A stretch of DNA of 64,000 nucleotides, taken from NCBI RefSeq assembly GCF_014873705.1, contig NZ_JADBDS010000003.1, forward strand, positions 496,001 to 560,000. Direction: 5' to 3'. The notes under the pieces are model-generated. The model was not told the origin of the DNA, ran no database searches, and saw only the letters and a list, made by a program, of their open reading frames with translations. Every line of letters begins with the position of its first letter. Within the stretch, counting starts at the first letter, position 1. Origin of the DNA: Mycobacterium sp. OAS707 (GTDB lineage Bacteria; Actinomycetota; Actinomycetes; Mycobacteriales; Mycobacteriaceae). The translations under genes and the position numbers were made by a program. This document shows, piece after piece, positions 27,160-36,331 of this stretch.

Positions 27160-27918
27160 GTGTTCACCAGGTACGTGGCGCTCGGCGACTCGTTCACCGA
27201 GGGTGTCGGCGACCCACATCCCAATAGCCCCAACGGCTTGCGTGGCTGGGCGGATCATGTCGCAGTCGCGCTGGCCCAGATCAACCCTGGGCTTCGCTAC
27301 GCGAACCTGGCGGTGCGTGGCCGCAGAATGAACGAGATCATCGCAGATCAGCTCCAGACCGCCGTCATGCTCGAACCCGACCTAGTCATCATCTACGCGG
27401 GCATGAACGACCTGCTGTTGGTTCGCAACGACATCGACGCGATGATGGCCAGATACGCCGACGCACTGAAGACGCTGCAGCAGACCGGCGCCCATGTGCT
27501 GGCATTCACCGCCGGTGATCTGGGCACGGTGCCGCTGTTTCGGCGGTTGCGTGGACGTGCCGCCGTCTACAACGAACTGTTGCGCGGCATCGCCGACGAC
27601 CTCGGCCTGCAGTTGGTCGACTTCTGGCGGTTCACCGAGTTCCGCGATCCGCGGCTGTGGGCAGGCGACCGTATCCACCTCTCACCCCTCGGCCACGAAC
27701 GGATGGCCGCGAAAGTCCTTGACGCACTGACTGTTTCCCATACCCTGCCGACACGCTCGGCCGCGTTGCTTTCGTCCGATCCTCCCGTGCGCAGCTTCTG
27801 GGCCAACCTGCAGTGGACATTGGCGTTCGCTGCGCCTTGGGTGGCCAAACGGCTGCGCCGCGCGACGCCGGGCAGAGGCGTCGAGCCAAAGTATCCGACA
27901 CTGACGCCGATTCTCTAG
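27160..27918 (+). CDS. SGNH/GDSL-family hydrolase
   Basis: 252 residues from a GTG at 27160. Block I GDSFTEGVGD gives the nucleophile Ser, block III is GMNDLLL and block V is DRIHLSPLGH with the catalytic Asp and His. No signal peptide is visible, so it is probably cytoplasmic. After the catalytic domain there is a C-terminal stretch of about 60 residues (AALLSSDPPVRSFW and on) containing a weakly hydrophobic segment WTLAFAAPWVAKRLRR that may touch the membrane. Substrate unknown; lipid or carbohydrate ester likely. It is not present at this position in M. tuberculosis. Confidence 0.85.
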   Translation: MFTRYVALGDSFTEGVGDPHPNSPNGLRGWADHVAVALAQINPGLRYANLAVRGRRMNEIIADQLQTAVMLEPDLVIIYAGMNDLLLVRNDIDAMMARYADALKTLQQTGAHVLAFTAGDLGTVPLFRRLRGRAAVYNELLRGIADDLGLQLVDFWRFTEFRDPRLWAGDRIHLSPLGHERMAAKVLDALTVSHTLPTRSAALLSSDPPVRSFWANLQWTLAFAAPWVAKRLRRATPGRGVEPKYPTLTPIL

Positions 27919-27927
27919 CCCGAGAAG

Positions 27928-28872
27928 CTAACCCCGCCGCTGGCGGGCGATTTCGGCCAGCACCACGCCCGCGGCCACCGACGCGTTGAGCGACTCCGTT
28001 GGCCCCGCCATCGGGATGGACACCACGGCATCGCAGTTCTCGCGCACCAGTCGCGACAGGCCCTTGCCCTCGGAGCCGACCACCACGACCATCGGCCCGG
28101 TGCAGTCGAGTTCGTCGATCGTGGTGTCGCCGCCCGCGTCGAGGCCGACCACCTGCAGCCCGGCATCGGCCCAATCCTTCAGTGTCCGATTGAGATTCGT
28201 TGCCCTGGCCACCGGCAACCTGGCCGCAGCACCAGCGCTGGTGCGCCAGGCCACCGCGGTTACGGACGCCGAACGCCGCTGCGGGATCACGACACCGTGG
28301 CCGCCGAACGCTGCAACCGAGCGCACGATCGCCCCGAGATTGCGCGGGTCGGAGATGTTGTCCAGCGCAACCATCAGCGCCGGAGCGCTGTCCTTCGTCG
28401 CTTCGGCCAGCAGGTCGTCGGGGTGCGCGTACTGGTACGGCGGCACCTGCAGCGCGATTCCCTGGTGCAGGCCGTTGGCGGCGATGCGATCGAGGTCGTG
28501 TCGCGGCACCTCCAGAATCGAGATACCGGAATCGGCAGCCAATTTCACCGATTCGGTGAGTCGTTCGTCGGCCTCGGCGCCGAGTGCGACGTACAGCGCA
28601 GTGGCGGGCACTGCGGCCCGCAGGCACTCGAGCACCGGATTACGGCCGAGCACGATCTCGGTGTCGTCGGTCTTGCGACCGGACCGTCCCTGCTGTTGCT
28701 TCTGTGCCTTCGACGCTCGTTTGGCCGCCGGGTGGCCCGGCCGCATGTGCGCGGGCGGGGTGGCGCCGCGGCCCTCGAGCCCGCGACGGCGCACGCCGCC
28801 GGATCCGACGGTCGGCCCCTTCTTGGTACCGGGTTTGCGAATCGCGCCCCGACGCCGTGAATTACCGGCCAT
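27928..28872 (-). CDS. rlmB: 23S rRNA 2'-O-ribose methyltransferase RlmB (TrmH/SpoU family)
   Basis: 314 residues. A basic N-terminal tail of about 65 residues (RRRGAIRKPGTKKGP and a Lys/Gln run) precedes the substrate-binding domain (VLGRNPVLECLRA) and the SPOUT knot with motif 1 DNISDPRNLGAIVRS, motif 2 VVGSEGKGLSRLVRE and motif 3 IPMAGPTESLNASVA. Methylates a guanosine of 23S rRNA. Orthologue of Rv3579c. The stop codon of cysS immediately precedes its ATG with no gap. Confidence 0.92.
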   Translation of the reverse strand: MAGNSRRRGAIRKPGTKKGPTVGSGGVRRRGLEGRGATPPAHMRPGHPAAKRASKAQKQQQGRSGRKTDDTEIVLGRNPVLECLRAAVPATALYVALGAEADERLTESVKLAADSGISILEVPRHDLDRIAANGLHQGIALQVPPYQYAHPDDLLAEATKDSAPALMVALDNISDPRNLGAIVRSVAAFGGHGVVIPQRRSASVTAVAWRTSAGAAARLPVARATNLNRTLKDWADAGLQVVGLDAGGDTTIDELDCTGPMVVVVGSEGKGLSRLVRENCDAVVSIPMAGPTESLNASVAAGVVLAEIARQRRG

Positions 28873-30285
28873 CTATTTCGTGTATCCGTCGAGCAGTGCC
28901 CACTGAGGCCCGTCAGCGGTGTCGGTGACCTCGATGCCGGCTTCCTTGAGCCGGTCGCGGATCGCGTCGGCCTCGGCCCAGTCCCGCCGCGCCCTGGCGT
29001 CCTCGCGACGCTGCACCTCGGCCTGCACCAGGACGTCGACCGCGGCCAGCGCTGCGGACGTTTCGTCGTGGGATTCCCAGCGCTCGTCGAGGGGGTCGGC
29101 GCCGAGGATGCCCATCATCGCGCGGATCGACATCGCTTGCGCCAGCGCCGTGTCGTGATCGCCTGCGTCCAAGGCGCGGTTGCCCTCGGCACGGGCGGCG
29201 TGCACCTCGGCCAGTGCGATCGGCACCGCCAGGTCGTCGTCCAGAGCCGCCGCGAACTTCGGCGTCCACTCTGAAGGCACCACCGCGCCGACGCGGTTGC
29301 GGACACGGTGCAGGAAGTCCTCGATCCCGGCGTAGGCCTTGGCCGCATCCTGCAGCGCATTCTCGGAGAACTCGAGCATCGACCGGTAATGCGCGCTGCC
29401 AAGGTAGTAGCGCAACTCGGCGGCCCGAACCCGTTGCAGCACAGCGGGAATCGCCAGCACGTTGCCAAGCGACTTACTCATCTTCTCGCCACCCATGGTG
29501 ACCCAGCCGTTGTGCAGCCAGAATCGGGCGAACGGGTCGCCGGCCGCCTCGGCCTGGGCGATCTCGTTTTCGTGGTGGGGGAACACCAGATCCATGCCGC
29601 CGGCGTGGATATCGAATTCGGGGCCGAGGTACGCCTCGCACATCGCCACACACTCGGTGTGCCAGCCCGGCCTGCCGGGACCCCACGGCGTCGGCCAGGA
29701 CGGCTCACCGGGCTTGGCGCCCTTCCACAGCGTGAAGTCGCGTTCGTCGCGTTTGCCCCTGGCTAGACCCTCGCCTTGGTGCACGTCGTCGATCTTGTGG
29801 CCGGAGAGCTTGCCGTAGTCGGGCAGGCTCAACACGTCGAAGTAGACGTCGCCTGCCCCGTCACCGGAGCCCGCGTAGGCGTGTCCCCGCTCGATCAGCC
29901 GCTCGATCAACTCGACCATCTGTGTGATGTGGCCGGTGGCGCGGGGCTCAGCCGACGGCGGAAGCACCCCCAGCGCGTCGTAAGCGGCCGAAAACGCCCG
30001 CTCGTATGTTGCCGCCCATTCCCACCACGGCCTACCGGCGTCGGCCGCCTTGTTGAGGATCTTGTCGTCGATGTCGGTCACGTTGCGGATGAAAGCGACG
30101 TCGTAGCCCTTGGCCATCAGCCAGCGACGCAGCACATCGAAAGCGACGCCGCTTCGGACATGTCCGATGTGCGGCAAACCCTGCACGGTGGCGCCACACA
30201 GATAGATCGACGCGTGGCCGGGCCGCAGCGGCACGAAATCGCGCACGGCACCGGTCATGGTGTCGTAAAGCCGCAACTCGGTCAC
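28873..30285 (-). CDS. cysS: Cysteinyl-tRNA synthetase
   Basis: 470 residues from a GTG at 30285. Class I signatures: the HIGH-type motif PHIGHVRSG near residue 40 and KMSKSLGN at about 268. Zinc-site residues are CGATV near the start, CVAMCEAYLG, and HHENE. This is the housekeeping CysS (Rv3580c) rather than the mycothiol ligase MshC. It lies upstream of rlmB with no gap, likely one operon with ispF and carD. Confidence 0.96.
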   Translation of the reverse strand: MTELRLYDTMTGAVRDFVPLRPGHASIYLCGATVQGLPHIGHVRSGVAFDVLRRWLMAKGYDVAFIRNVTDIDDKILNKAADAGRPWWEWAATYERAFSAAYDALGVLPPSAEPRATGHITQMVELIERLIERGHAYAGSGDGAGDVYFDVLSLPDYGKLSGHKIDDVHQGEGLARGKRDERDFTLWKGAKPGEPSWPTPWGPGRPGWHTECVAMCEAYLGPEFDIHAGGMDLVFPHHENEIAQAEAAGDPFARFWLHNGWVTMGGEKMSKSLGNVLAIPAVLQRVRAAELRYYLGSAHYRSMLEFSENALQDAAKAYAGIEDFLHRVRNRVGAVVPSEWTPKFAAALDDDLAVPIALAEVHAARAEGNRALDAGDHDTALAQAMSIRAMMGILGADPLDERWESHDETSAALAAVDVLVQAEVQRREDARARRDWAEADAIRDRLKEAGIEVTDTADGPQWALLDGYTK

Positions 30286-30331
30286 CCCGACTTGCCGTTC
30301 GCTCCGCTCACGACGGGCCAGCTTACCGGCA

Positions 30332-30811
30332 CTATTCGGCGCGAATTACCAGAGCGGTCGCGATGGCAGCCAAACCTTCGCCACGGCCAGTCAGCCCGAG
30401 GCCGTCGGTGGTCGTCGCAGACACCGATACCGGGGCGTCCAGCAGTTCGGAAAGAACTTTTTGCGCCTCGGTGCGTCGCGGCCCCACTTTGGGCCGATTC
30501 CCGATCACCTGAACCGCGGCATTGCCGATCCGATAGCCCTCTGCGGTCAACAGCTCACGGACATGCCGGAGCATGTCGGAGCCGCTGGCATTGCGCCACT
30601 GCGGGCGCCCTGTGCCGAAGACTTCGCCGAGGTCACCCAGGCCCGCCGCCGACAACAACGCATCGCATAACGCGTGCGACGCGACGTCACCGTCGGAATG
30701 GCCGGCGCAACCGTCGGCGTCGTCGAACAACAGGCACAGCAGCCAACACGGCCGACCGGCTTCGATTGGGTGTACGTCGGTGCCGAGCCCGATCCTGGGC
30801 AGGCCGCTCAT
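30332..30811 (-). CDS. ispF: 2-C-methyl-D-erythritol 2,4-cyclodiphosphate synthase IspF
   Basis: 159 residues, full length. Metal ligands lie in GTDVHP and GHSDGDVASHALCDALL; the C-terminal TTTDGLGLTGRGEG completes the active site. It catalyses the fifth step of the MEP isoprenoid pathway. The start codon is only five bases downstream of the carD stop. In other mycobacteria ispD lies between carD and ispF; it is missing here. Confidence 0.96.
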   Translation of the reverse strand: MSGLPRIGLGTDVHPIEAGRPCWLLCLLFDDADGCAGHSDGDVASHALCDALLSAAGLGDLGEVFGTGRPQWRNASGSDMLRHVRELLTAEGYRIGNAAVQVIGNRPKVGPRRTEAQKVLSELLDAPVSVSATTTDGLGLTGRGEGLAAIATALVIRAE

Positions 30812-30816
30812 GGCCT

Positions 30817-31305
30817 TCAGGAGGCGGCGGCCAGAACCTCGTCGAGGATGGTCGACGCCTTGGCGTCATCCGTGTTCTCGGCAAGCGCGAGCTCGCCGAC
30901 CAGGATCTGACGCGCCTTGGCCAGCATCCGCTTCTCGCCGGCAGACAACCCGCGCTCCTGATCACGACGCCACAGGTCACGGACCACCTCGGCGACCTTG
31001 TTCACGTCGCCCGAGGCCAACTTCTCGAGATTGGCCTTGTACCGCCTAGACCAGTTCGTCGGCTCTTCGGTGTGCGGGGCACGAAGCACCTGGAAAACCT
31101 TGTCCAAGCCCTCCTGCCCGACGACATCGCGAACCCCGACATACTCGGCATTCTCTGCGGGCACTCGAACGGTGAGATCTCCCTGGGCAACCTTCAAGAC
31201 GAGGTATTCCTTTTGTTCGCCTTTGATGGTTCGGGTTTCGATCGCCTCGATCAATGCAGCACCGTGGTGTGGATAGACAACGGTGTCTCCGACCTTAAAA
31301 ATCAT
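30817..31305 (-). CDS. carD: RNA polymerase-binding transcription factor CarD
   Basis: 162 residues from the ATG at 31305, the standard length; an upstream extension was rejected. It begins MIFKVGDTVVYPHHGAA, the RNA polymerase-interaction (Tudor-like) domain, and the helical DNA-binding domain includes the stretch with the conserved Trp (EVVRDLWRRDQERGLS). CarD stabilises the open complex at rRNA and many other promoters and is essential in mycobacteria. It is almost identical by eye to Rv3583. Confidence 0.97.
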   Translation of the reverse strand: MIFKVGDTVVYPHHGAALIEAIETRTIKGEQKEYLVLKVAQGDLTVRVPAENAEYVGVRDVVGQEGLDKVFQVLRAPHTEEPTNWSRRYKANLEKLASGDVNKVAEVVRDLWRRDQERGLSAGEKRMLAKARQILVGELALAENTDDAKASTILDEVLAAAS

Positions 31306-31600
31306 CAGATTCGAGCCCCTTTCACCCCTCAATGCTAACACGGGGCTCAGACAGGTGCCGATCAACTATGCAGGTCAGGGGCACCGCAGGTGAAGACCAG
31401 GGGTTGACAGGGTGACGAAACCGTGCAACACCGGGGCTGGTTGACGCGGCATTTCTTGCGGCGCGGCGACCCTGTCGAGGTAGCTGCGATGCACCCTCGC
31501 GCCCTCAGCTACCGCCGCCAACCGCCACCTACTACTGTGCATAGTCGAATCGAGAGCGGCCGCGCCACGGTCGCGTAGTCGGCCGAGCAGGAGGTTGCGC
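31306..31600. other. Divergent intergenic region carD / lpqE
   Basis: 295 bases with no open frame that resembles a gene. It must hold the promoters of carD (minus) and lpqE (plus). A TAGCAT hexamer about 24 bases upstream of the carD ATG on the minus strand and a GCAGGAGG ribosome-binding site at 31587-31594 for lpqE are the only signals I can point to. Confidence 0.4.
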
Positions 31601-32155
31601 GTGAACCGCTTCATATTGGCCGCGTGCGGGGTTGCCGCCGCCGTCGCCCTTTCCGGTTGCGGCGCAGGCCAGGTGTCCCAGACCGCGACGCAGGAGCCCG
31701 CTGTGAACGGCACGCTCGCCACCGTCGGGCCGATCGCGCTGCGCAACATCCATCTGCGCGCCCCGCAGAGCACCGATTACGTCCAGCCGGGCAGCGACGC
31801 CGAGCTGTTGTTCGTCGCTGCCAACAACTCGCCGGACGTCAACGACAAATTGCTCTCGGTCACCACCGACATCGGCACGGTCAGCCTGTCCGGCGACACC
31901 TCGGTGCCAGCCAACGGCGTCCTGGTGGTCGGCGAGCCCGACGGCCAGATCGCGCCGCTGGAGGCCGCCGAAAAGGCCGAGGTCGTCAAGGCAACAGTCG
32001 CGCTGTCGAAGCCGATCACCAATGGGCTGACCTACAAGCTCACGTTCACCTTCGAGAAGGCGGGCGAGACCTCGGTGCAGGTGCCGATCTCGGCCGGTGA
32101 GCAGCCGCGGCGTGAAGCCGCCGCGGAAGCGGGCGACACGGGCGGTCACCAGTAA
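31601..32155 (+). CDS. lpqE: Conserved lipoprotein LpqE
   Basis: 184 residues from a GTG at 31601, chosen because AGGAGG lies 6 bases upstream; a TTG at 31595 is the alternative. Signal peptide of about 20 residues ends in the lipobox LSGC. The mature part has a beta-rich, Ig-like pattern with NSPDVNDKLLSV and a C-terminal low-complexity tail rich in Glu and Ala. Orthologue of Rv3584. The fold resembles copper chaperone PCu(A)C-like proteins, but Met/His metal ligands are not evident. Confidence 0.9.
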   Translation: MNRFILAACGVAAAVALSGCGAGQVSQTATQEPAVNGTLATVGPIALRNIHLRAPQSTDYVQPGSDAELLFVAANNSPDVNDKLLSVTTDIGTVSLSGDTSVPANGVLVVGEPDGQIAPLEAAEKAEVVKATVALSKPITNGLTYKLTFTFEKAGETSVQVPISAGEQPRREAAAEAGDTGGHQ

Positions 32156-32188
32156 GGATCTGTCGGTCCGACCGGTTACGGTCACGGC

Positions 32189-33574
32189 GTGGCTAAAGCG
32201 CGTTCGCAGTACCGCTGCTCGGAATGCCACCACGTGACCCCGAAATGGGTCGGCCGCTGTCCCGATTGCGGCACCTGGGGCACCGTCGATGAAGTCGCGG
32301 TGCTGGCCGCGGTCAACGGTTCGGCCACGCGCCGCGCCGTCGCGCCGACTTCGCCGGCTGTGCCGATCAGCTCGATCGACCCCGGCACTACCCGCCACTT
32401 CCACACTGGCGTAAGCGAATTGGACCGTGTGCTCGGCGGAGGTCTGGTCCCCGGCTCCGTGACCCTGCTCGCGGGTGACCCGGGCGTCGGCAAGTCGACA
32501 CTGCTGCTCGAGGTCGCCCACCGCTGGGCGCAGACGGGCAGGCGGGCGCTGTATCTGTCCGGCGAGGAGTCCGCGGGCCAGATCCGGCTGCGGGCCGAGC
32601 GCACCGGCTGCACCCACGATGAGGTCTACCTGGCCGCCGAGTCGGATCTGCAGATGGCGCTCGGCCACATCGACGAGGTGAAGCCGAGCCTTGTCGTCGT
32701 CGACTCGGTGCAGACCATGTCGACCACGGAAGTCGACGGCGTCACCGGCGGCGTCACCCAGGTGCGGGCAGTGACGACCGCGTTGACCATGACCGCCAAG
32801 ACGTCCGGCGTGGCAATGCTTCTGGTCGGCCACGTCACCAAGGACGGCGCGATCGCCGGGCCGCGGTCCCTCGAGCATCTCGTCGACGTGGTGCTGCACT
32901 TCGAGGGCGACCGGGCGTCGGCGCTGCGGATGGTGCGCGGCGTGAAGAACCGGTTCGGCGCGGCCGACGAGGTTGGCTGTTTCCTGTTGCACGACAACGG
33001 GATCGAATGTGTGGCCGACCCGTCGGGACTGTTCCTCGACCAGCGGCCGAAACCGGTATCGGGCACCGCGGTGACCGTCACGCTCGACGGTAAGCGGCCG
33101 CTGATCGGTGAAGTGCAGGCACTCATCGGGTCACCCGCCAGCGGATCGCCGCGCCGGGCGGTCAGCGGCATCGACTCGTCGCGCGCCGCGATGATCACCG
33201 CCGTGCTCGAGAAGCGCGCCAGGTTGCCCGTCGGCACCAACGACATCTACCTGTCGACGGTCGGCGGCATGCGGCTGACCGACCCGTCGTCGGATCTCGC
33301 GGTGGCGCTTGCGATCGCCTCCGCCTACACCGACCTCCCGATGCCCGCCAACGCGGTGGCCATCGGCGAGGTAGGCCTGGCAGGCGATCTGCGCCGGGTC
33401 AGTGGCATGGACCGCAGGCTCTCGGAGGCGGCGCGGCTGGGCTTCGGCTGCGCCGTCGTGCCCGCCGGTGTCACCGCGGCCCCTGCAGGTTTGCGGGCTC
33501 TTCCCGCCGACAACATCCAGACCGCGTTGCGGGTGTTACGGGAAATCAGTCAGACTGACGCCGGCCGACCCTAG
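32189..33574 (+). CDS. radA: DNA repair protein RadA
   Basis: 461 residues from a GTG at 32189. N-terminal four-Cys zinc finger (YRCSECHHV and RCPDCGTW), RecA-like ATPase with Walker A GDPGVGKST, the RadA-specific KNRFG motif, and a C-terminal Lon-protease-like domain. RadA drives branch migration in recombinational repair. It is followed after 8 bases by disA; in other bacteria RadA binds DisA and modulates c-di-AMP synthesis, so co-expression is expected. Confidence 0.96.
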   Translation: MAKARSQYRCSECHHVTPKWVGRCPDCGTWGTVDEVAVLAAVNGSATRRAVAPTSPAVPISSIDPGTTRHFHTGVSELDRVLGGGLVPGSVTLLAGDPGVGKSTLLLEVAHRWAQTGRRALYLSGEESAGQIRLRAERTGCTHDEVYLAAESDLQMALGHIDEVKPSLVVVDSVQTMSTTEVDGVTGGVTQVRAVTTALTMTAKTSGVAMLLVGHVTKDGAIAGPRSLEHLVDVVLHFEGDRASALRMVRGVKNRFGAADEVGCFLLHDNGIECVADPSGLFLDQRPKPVSGTAVTVTLDGKRPLIGEVQALIGSPASGSPRRAVSGIDSSRAAMITAVLEKRARLPVGTNDIYLSTVGGMRLTDPSSDLAVALAIASAYTDLPMPANAVAIGEVGLAGDLRRVSGMDRRLSEAARLGFGCAVVPAGVTAAPAGLRALPADNIQTALRVLREISQTDAGRP

Positions 33575-33582
33575 GAGGAGGC

Positions 33583-34701
33583 ATGGCCGTCAAGGCGAGC
33601 GGCAGGTCGAGTCGCAACGTGGTGCAGTTGGCACGCCCGACCCTGCGGGAAACGATCGCGCGGCTGGCGCCGGGTACCGCGCTGCGCGACGGGCTGGAGC
33701 GCATCCTGCGCGGCCGCACCGGCGCGCTGATCGTGATCGGCTATGACGACAGCGTCGAGGGCATCTGCGACGGCGGTTTCGAGCTCGACGTCCGCTACGC
33801 GCCGACCCGGCTGCGGGAGTTGTCGAAGATGGACGGCGCGGTCATCCTCTCCACCGACGGCGGCCGCATCGTGCGGGCGAATGTCCAGCTGGTGCCCGAC
33901 CCGTCGATTCCCACCGAAGAATCAGGCACCAGGCACCGTTCCGCCGAGCGCACCGCGATCCAGACGGGCTATCCGGTCATCTCGGTGAGCCACTCGATGA
34001 GCATCGTGACGGTGTACGTCGCAGGCGAGCGCCACGTCATCCCGGATTCGGCCGCAATCCTGTCGCGGGCCAACCAGACCATCGACACGCTGGAGCGCTA
34101 CAAGACCCGCCTCGACGAAGTCAGCCGTCAGCTCTCGACCGCCGAGATCGAGGACTTCGTGACGCTGCGGGACGTGATGACCGTCGTGCAGCGGCTGGAG
34201 ATGGTTCGCCGCATCAGCCTCGAAATCGACTCCGACGTCGTCGAACTCGGCACCGACGGACGCCAGCTCAAGCTGCAGCTGGAGGAGCTTGTCGGCGACA
34301 ACGACACCGCCCGCGAGCTGATCGTGCGGGACTATCACGCCAACCCCGATCCGCCGACCGCCGCTCAAGTCAGTGCCACGCTCGAAGAGCTCGACTCCCT
34401 TTCGGATAACGAACTTCTCGACTTCACCACTCTGGCAAGGGTTTTCGGCTATCCGTCGACGGCAGAAGCGCAGGATTCGGCGATGAGCTCGCGTGGCTAC
34501 CGCGCGATGGCGGGCATTCCGCGCCTGCAATTCGCTCACGTCGACTTGCTGGTGCGGTCATTCGGCTCACTGCAGGGACTGCTCGCCGCGACGTCCGACG
34601 ACCTGCAGTCGGTGGAAGGCATCGGCTCGATGTGGGCCCGCCACATCCGGGAAGGCCTGTCTCAATTGGCCGAGTCGACCATCGCCGACCGACTGGCCTA
34701 G
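33583..34701 (+). CDS. disA: Diadenylate cyclase DisA (DNA integrity scanning protein)
   Basis: 372 residues. The DAC domain contains the DGA motif in SKMDGAVILS and the RHR motif in GTRHRSAERTA. A helical linker follows, then a helix-hairpin-helix DNA-binding region with QSVEGIGSMWARHIREGL. DisA makes c-di-AMP and senses branched DNA. AGGAGG sits 7 bases upstream of the ATG. It is the last gene in the plus-strand lpqE-radA-disA run. Confidence 0.96.
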   Translation: MAVKASGRSSRNVVQLARPTLRETIARLAPGTALRDGLERILRGRTGALIVIGYDDSVEGICDGGFELDVRYAPTRLRELSKMDGAVILSTDGGRIVRANVQLVPDPSIPTEESGTRHRSAERTAIQTGYPVISVSHSMSIVTVYVAGERHVIPDSAAILSRANQTIDTLERYKTRLDEVSRQLSTAEIEDFVTLRDVMTVVQRLEMVRRISLEIDSDVVELGTDGRQLKLQLEELVGDNDTARELIVRDYHANPDPPTAAQVSATLEELDSLSDNELLDFTTLARVFGYPSTAEAQDSAMSSRGYRAMAGIPRLQFAHVDLLVRSFGSLQGLLAATSDDLQSVEGIGSMWARHIREGLSQLAESTIADRLA

Positions 34702-34703
34702 CC

Positions 34704-35615
34704 CTATTCTCTTGCCGCGCTTGAGTTGTCGAGCCCGTTGCGGAGCAACTCCCACGCCAGGCTGCGGGCTTCTGCGGCTCTGGTCTGCATGATCCGCTGC
34801 ACGGTTCTGATGGAATCCGCCTTGGGCGTGCGGCCGTCGACGACCGCGTCGTGTACATCCTCGGCCACCCGGATCGCCATCACGGCAGCCTCGTTGACCT
34901 GGTTCAGCGAGCGGTGCAGGCGATCGTCTTCGATCAGCACGTTGGCGTTGCTGATCTCGACGGAAAAGTCGTTCACCACCCGGCTGATCTGCTCGAAGAT
35001 GGGGTTCATCGCCTGCTCGCGCTCATCGCGGTCCTCGATGCGCAGGATGCGGGCACCCTCGTTCCACAGCGTGGCGAGCATCTGGGTGTGCCCGTTGACG
35101 GCGCGCGACACCTCGACCATCGCTTGCTTTTGCAGCTGGTTGAGCAGATGCATGCGCTCGATGCGAGCCAGCTCGCGCTGTGCCTCGACCTCCGCGCGGA
35201 ACACCTTCTCGCGTGCTTCCATCTCGACTCTGTGCAACGCCTGCGTCATCGCGATCTCGCGCGCGGTGCGTTCCTCGGCGGCCACCAGCTCGACGCGCAG
35301 CCGTTCGGCGGCCGCCGCCGCGTGCCGATTGGCCTGGCGCTGGACGGTCAGCGTCTGCCACATGGTCACCAGCACAACGCAGAACACGGCCGCACCGAAG
35401 AACCACTCGGCCTTCGACCCGAGCTCGCCGCGGCTGAAGAAGATGAACCACGCAATCGCGAGAAGGCCCGCGATGCCGCAGGCAAACCATCCGACCGGGT
35501 GCCAGCCCTGCCGACTGGGTTCAGGGCTAACTGGTGCCGCGGGGGCTGGGGGTGCGTGCACCTCTGAAAGCGCCGAATCCTCGGTGGCCCTGGTGGATTG
35601 CACCAATCCGGTCAT
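34704..35615 (-). CDS. Membrane protein with long coiled coil, function unknown
   Basis: 303 residues from the ATG at 35615, which has GGGAG six bases upstream; an ATG at 35648 has no such site. A Pro/Ala-rich N-terminus is followed by two transmembrane segments (GWFACGIAGLLAIAWFIFF and FFGAAVFCVVLVTMW). A charged helical region then runs about 100 residues (RQANRHAAAAAERLRVELVA and on), strongly coiled-coil in pattern, and a helical C-terminal half follows. It is convergent with disA, with only two bases between stops. No known family recognised. Confidence 0.75.
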   Translation of the reverse strand: MTGLVQSTRATEDSALSEVHAPPAPAAPVSPEPSRQGWHPVGWFACGIAGLLAIAWFIFFSRGELGSKAEWFFGAAVFCVVLVTMWQTLTVQRQANRHAAAAAERLRVELVAAEERTAREIAMTQALHRVEMEAREKVFRAEVEAQRELARIERMHLLNQLQKQAMVEVSRAVNGHTQMLATLWNEGARILRIEDRDEREQAMNPIFEQISRVVNDFSVEISNANVLIEDDRLHRSLNQVNEAAVMAIRVAEDVHDAVVDGRTPKADSIRTVQRIMQTRAAEARSLAWELLRNGLDNSSAARE

Positions 35616-35752
35616 CGTGGTCTCCCGTTCGCCCGAGCCTGCGGCCATGCTGGTTCAGACTAGGCGGCACCAGTCGAGCCGTCTGCCTCAGACCGCTAGG
35701 GTCGACCCGTAATCACCGCTATCGGATTGACCCGCTAGAGAATTGAGGGCCC

Positions 35753-36331
35753 ATGGCACTATCCGCGTCACAGGAAGGTGATTCGGGGATCATCGTCGAC
35801 CTCTCCGAGGCGGCGATGCACATGTACACGGCGGCGATCGACGCGTTGCCGTTCCAAGAGGACCGAAAGTTTCATGCTCGCGCGGACGTGGTCCTGTCAG
35901 GTCTGCGAAAGTTGCGCGCCGCGCTGACGGAGGCAGCAAGCACCAGCAGGCCGTCGTCCGCGGTCATCGTCGCGCTGAGCAATGTTCGGCGCCGCTACGA
36001 GTCGCTGGTAGAGCACGCCGCGGCGGCGCCAGGGTCCAGCCTTGGCCTGCAGATGTACGCCACCCGCGTCCACGCCAAGCTCTCTGCGACGGAAGTGGAA
36101 AACGGCGCGGGACTTCGCACCGGTCTGCTCGACGAGCTCGAAGCAGGCGCCACCCCCACCGCCGAGGAAGCCGAAAAGATCACCGAAGCGATCGCGGCTC
36201 TCGGCGGGGTCCCGGGTACCGAGCACCTCCGGCCCCACGTTGCCGAACCCGAGCCTGAGCCGGCCGCGGAAGTGGCCGAGGAGTCACACGTCAACGGCTG
36301 GGACGGGGAACTGGTCGAGAACGCCGGTTAG
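35753..36331 (+). CDS. Helical hypothetical protein
   Basis: 192 residues from the ATG at 35753 with GAGGGC upstream. Soluble, almost wholly alpha-helical by composition, with an acidic C-terminal tail (EPEPEPAAEVAEESH). It is divergent from the coiled-coil membrane protein gene (137-base gap), and its stop overlaps the stop of the next gene on the opposite strand. No family recognised. Confidence 0.7.
   Translation: MALSASQEGDSGIIVDLSEAAMHMYTAAIDALPFQEDRKFHARADVVLSGLRKLRAALTEAASTSRPSSAVIVALSNVRRRYESLVEHAAAAPGSSLGLQMYATRVHAKLSATEVENGAGLRTGLLDELEAGATPTAEEAEKITEAIAALGGVPGTEHLRPHVAEPEPEPAAEVAEESHVNGWDGELVENAG

Noticed and set aside
29776..31338. 520-codon plus-strand open frame across cysS, ispF and carD
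   Set aside because: It spans three well-supported minus-strand genes and gives a low-complexity His/Arg/Gly-rich product, typical of antisense frames.
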